Origin: an uncultured Eubacteriales bacterium
GTDB lineage: Bacteria; Bacillota_A; Clostridia; Oscillospirales; Acutalibacteraceae
NCBI GenBank assembly: GCA_934454005.1
Contig: CAKSGI010000145.1
Span: forward strand, 1-5,116
Length of the DNA stretch: 5,116 bases
Reading direction: 5' to 3'
Shown: positions 4,568 through 5,116 of the stretch, in pieces
Numbering within the stretch: position 1 is the first letter of the stretch
Layout: every line of letters starts with the position of its first letter
Notes under the pieces: generated by a model
The model's input: only the letters and a program-made list of their open reading frames with translations
The model's database searches: none
What the model was told of the DNA's origin: nothing
Program-made: the position numbers and the translations under genes

Positions 4568-5116
4568 ATGAACAAAATAAATTTTGAAAATCCTAAAAGA
4601 AAAAGAAATTTAAACAAAAGTTTCTATGTGGCACTTGGTATATGTTTGGTTGCTATAGGTGCGGCTTCATTCACCACATACAAAAGTGTTAAAAACTTTG
4701 TTGATCCATCCGAGCCAATGCCAAATAACCATAGTTCCGAAATTCAAAATAGTACACAAGTTGATACTCCTATTCAAGGAATAACGGACCCATCATTTAA
4801 ATCTAACACAGATGAAATCTTTAAAAGCAAAGAAGCAAATACTCTACCAACCAAAGAAGAACCTTCCAAGCAAGAAAAAGAAGATCTTATCATATTTCCT
4901 TCTGGAAAGGAAATTATAAAAGGTTTTAGTGACACTAATCCCGTATATTCAAAAACATTATCAGATTGGCGAGTTCATACAGGTACAGACTTCAAAGCTG
5001 ATCAGGGCAGTTTAGTAAAATCAATGAATAGTGGAACTGTTACAGACGTGTTTGATGATCCCGCAATAGGTATGACAGTAGTTATAGATCACGATCAAGG
5101 ATTTATTTCCTACTAC
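4568..5116 (+). CDS. spoIIQ: SpoIIQ-like membrane protein with M23/LytM domain, N-terminal part
   Basis: The 183 visible residues describe a bitopic membrane protein. A basic N-terminus (KRKRNLNK, about 10-17) is followed by one hydrophobic segment (about 19-38), which should act as an uncleaved anchor. Then comes a low-complexity, charged and Ser/Thr/Pro-rich linker to about residue 105, and an M23/LytM peptidase-type domain from FPSGKEIIKGFS onward. In that domain WRVHTGTDFKA carries His137 and Asp141, the first two zinc ligands (HxxxD) of active M23 enzymes. The later HxH motif would lie past the right edge. SpoIIQ is made in the forespore and joins mother-cell SpoIIIAH to form a channel across the engulfment septum. 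The single anchor, short size, sigma-F-like promoter and nearby dpaAB favour SpoIIQ over a general cell-wall hydrolase, although another M23 protein remains possible. The gene diverges from the LexA-family gene. Confidence 0.8.
   Translation, partial: MNKINFENPKRKRNLNKSFYVALGICLVAIGAASFTTYKSVKNFVDPSEPMPNNHSSEIQNSTQVDTPIQGITDPSFKSNTDEIFKSKEANTLPTKEEPSKQEKEDLIIFPSGKEIIKGFSDTNPVYSKTLSDWRVHTGTDFKADQGSLVKSMNSGTVTDVFDDPAIGMTVVIDHDQGFISYY

Overview
The window reads as chromosomal DNA of a low-GC, spore-forming, probably anaerobic member of the Clostridia. Base composition is strongly AT-rich, mostly so between genes. Shine-Dalgarno sites are strong GGAGG types. Two sporulation loci are present: dpaA-dpaB (dipicolinate synthase) and a spoIIQ-like gene. 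No mobile element, RNA gene or CRISPR array is visible. All genes look native and full length except the two cut by the window edges.

Layout, left to right. (1) 1-800, minus: the N-terminal two thirds of an O-acetylhomoserine sulfhydrylase (metY), cut by the left edge. (2) 801-926: a gap holding a long imperfect hairpin. (3) 927-2365, minus: dpaB and dpaA, translationally coupled by an ATGA overlap. They make the spore-core compound dipicolinic acid. A better dpaA start than the longest reading frame is the ATG at 2365. (4) 2366-2616: a divergent, AT-rich intergenic region with a weak sigma-K-like candidate for dpaA and a weak -10 for hemW. (5) 2617-3732, plus: hemW, a radical-SAM protein. 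(6) 3741-4325, minus: a LexA-family repressor, convergent with hemW with only 8 bp between stop codons, both inside one AT-only palindrome. (7) 4326-4567: a very AT-rich divergent region with a candidate lexA promoter and operator-like repeats on one side and a good sigma-F-type promoter on the other. (8) 4568-5116, plus: a membrane-anchored M23/LytM-domain protein, best read as SpoIIQ, cut by the right edge.

The most notable observation is that the LexA homologue keeps a canonical winged-helix DNA-binding domain and the nucleophilic serine. However, it aligns without gaps to known LexA proteins with Lys-Asn in place of the Ala-Gly cleavage site and with Arg in place of the catalytic lysine. 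No Gram-positive SOS box (GAAC-N4-GTTC/T) lies upstream of it. It therefore looks like a non-self-cleaving LexA paralogue rather than the SOS switch. The second point is the sigma-F-like promoter before spoIIQ. It fits forespore expression and supports the gene's identity independently of the protein sequence.
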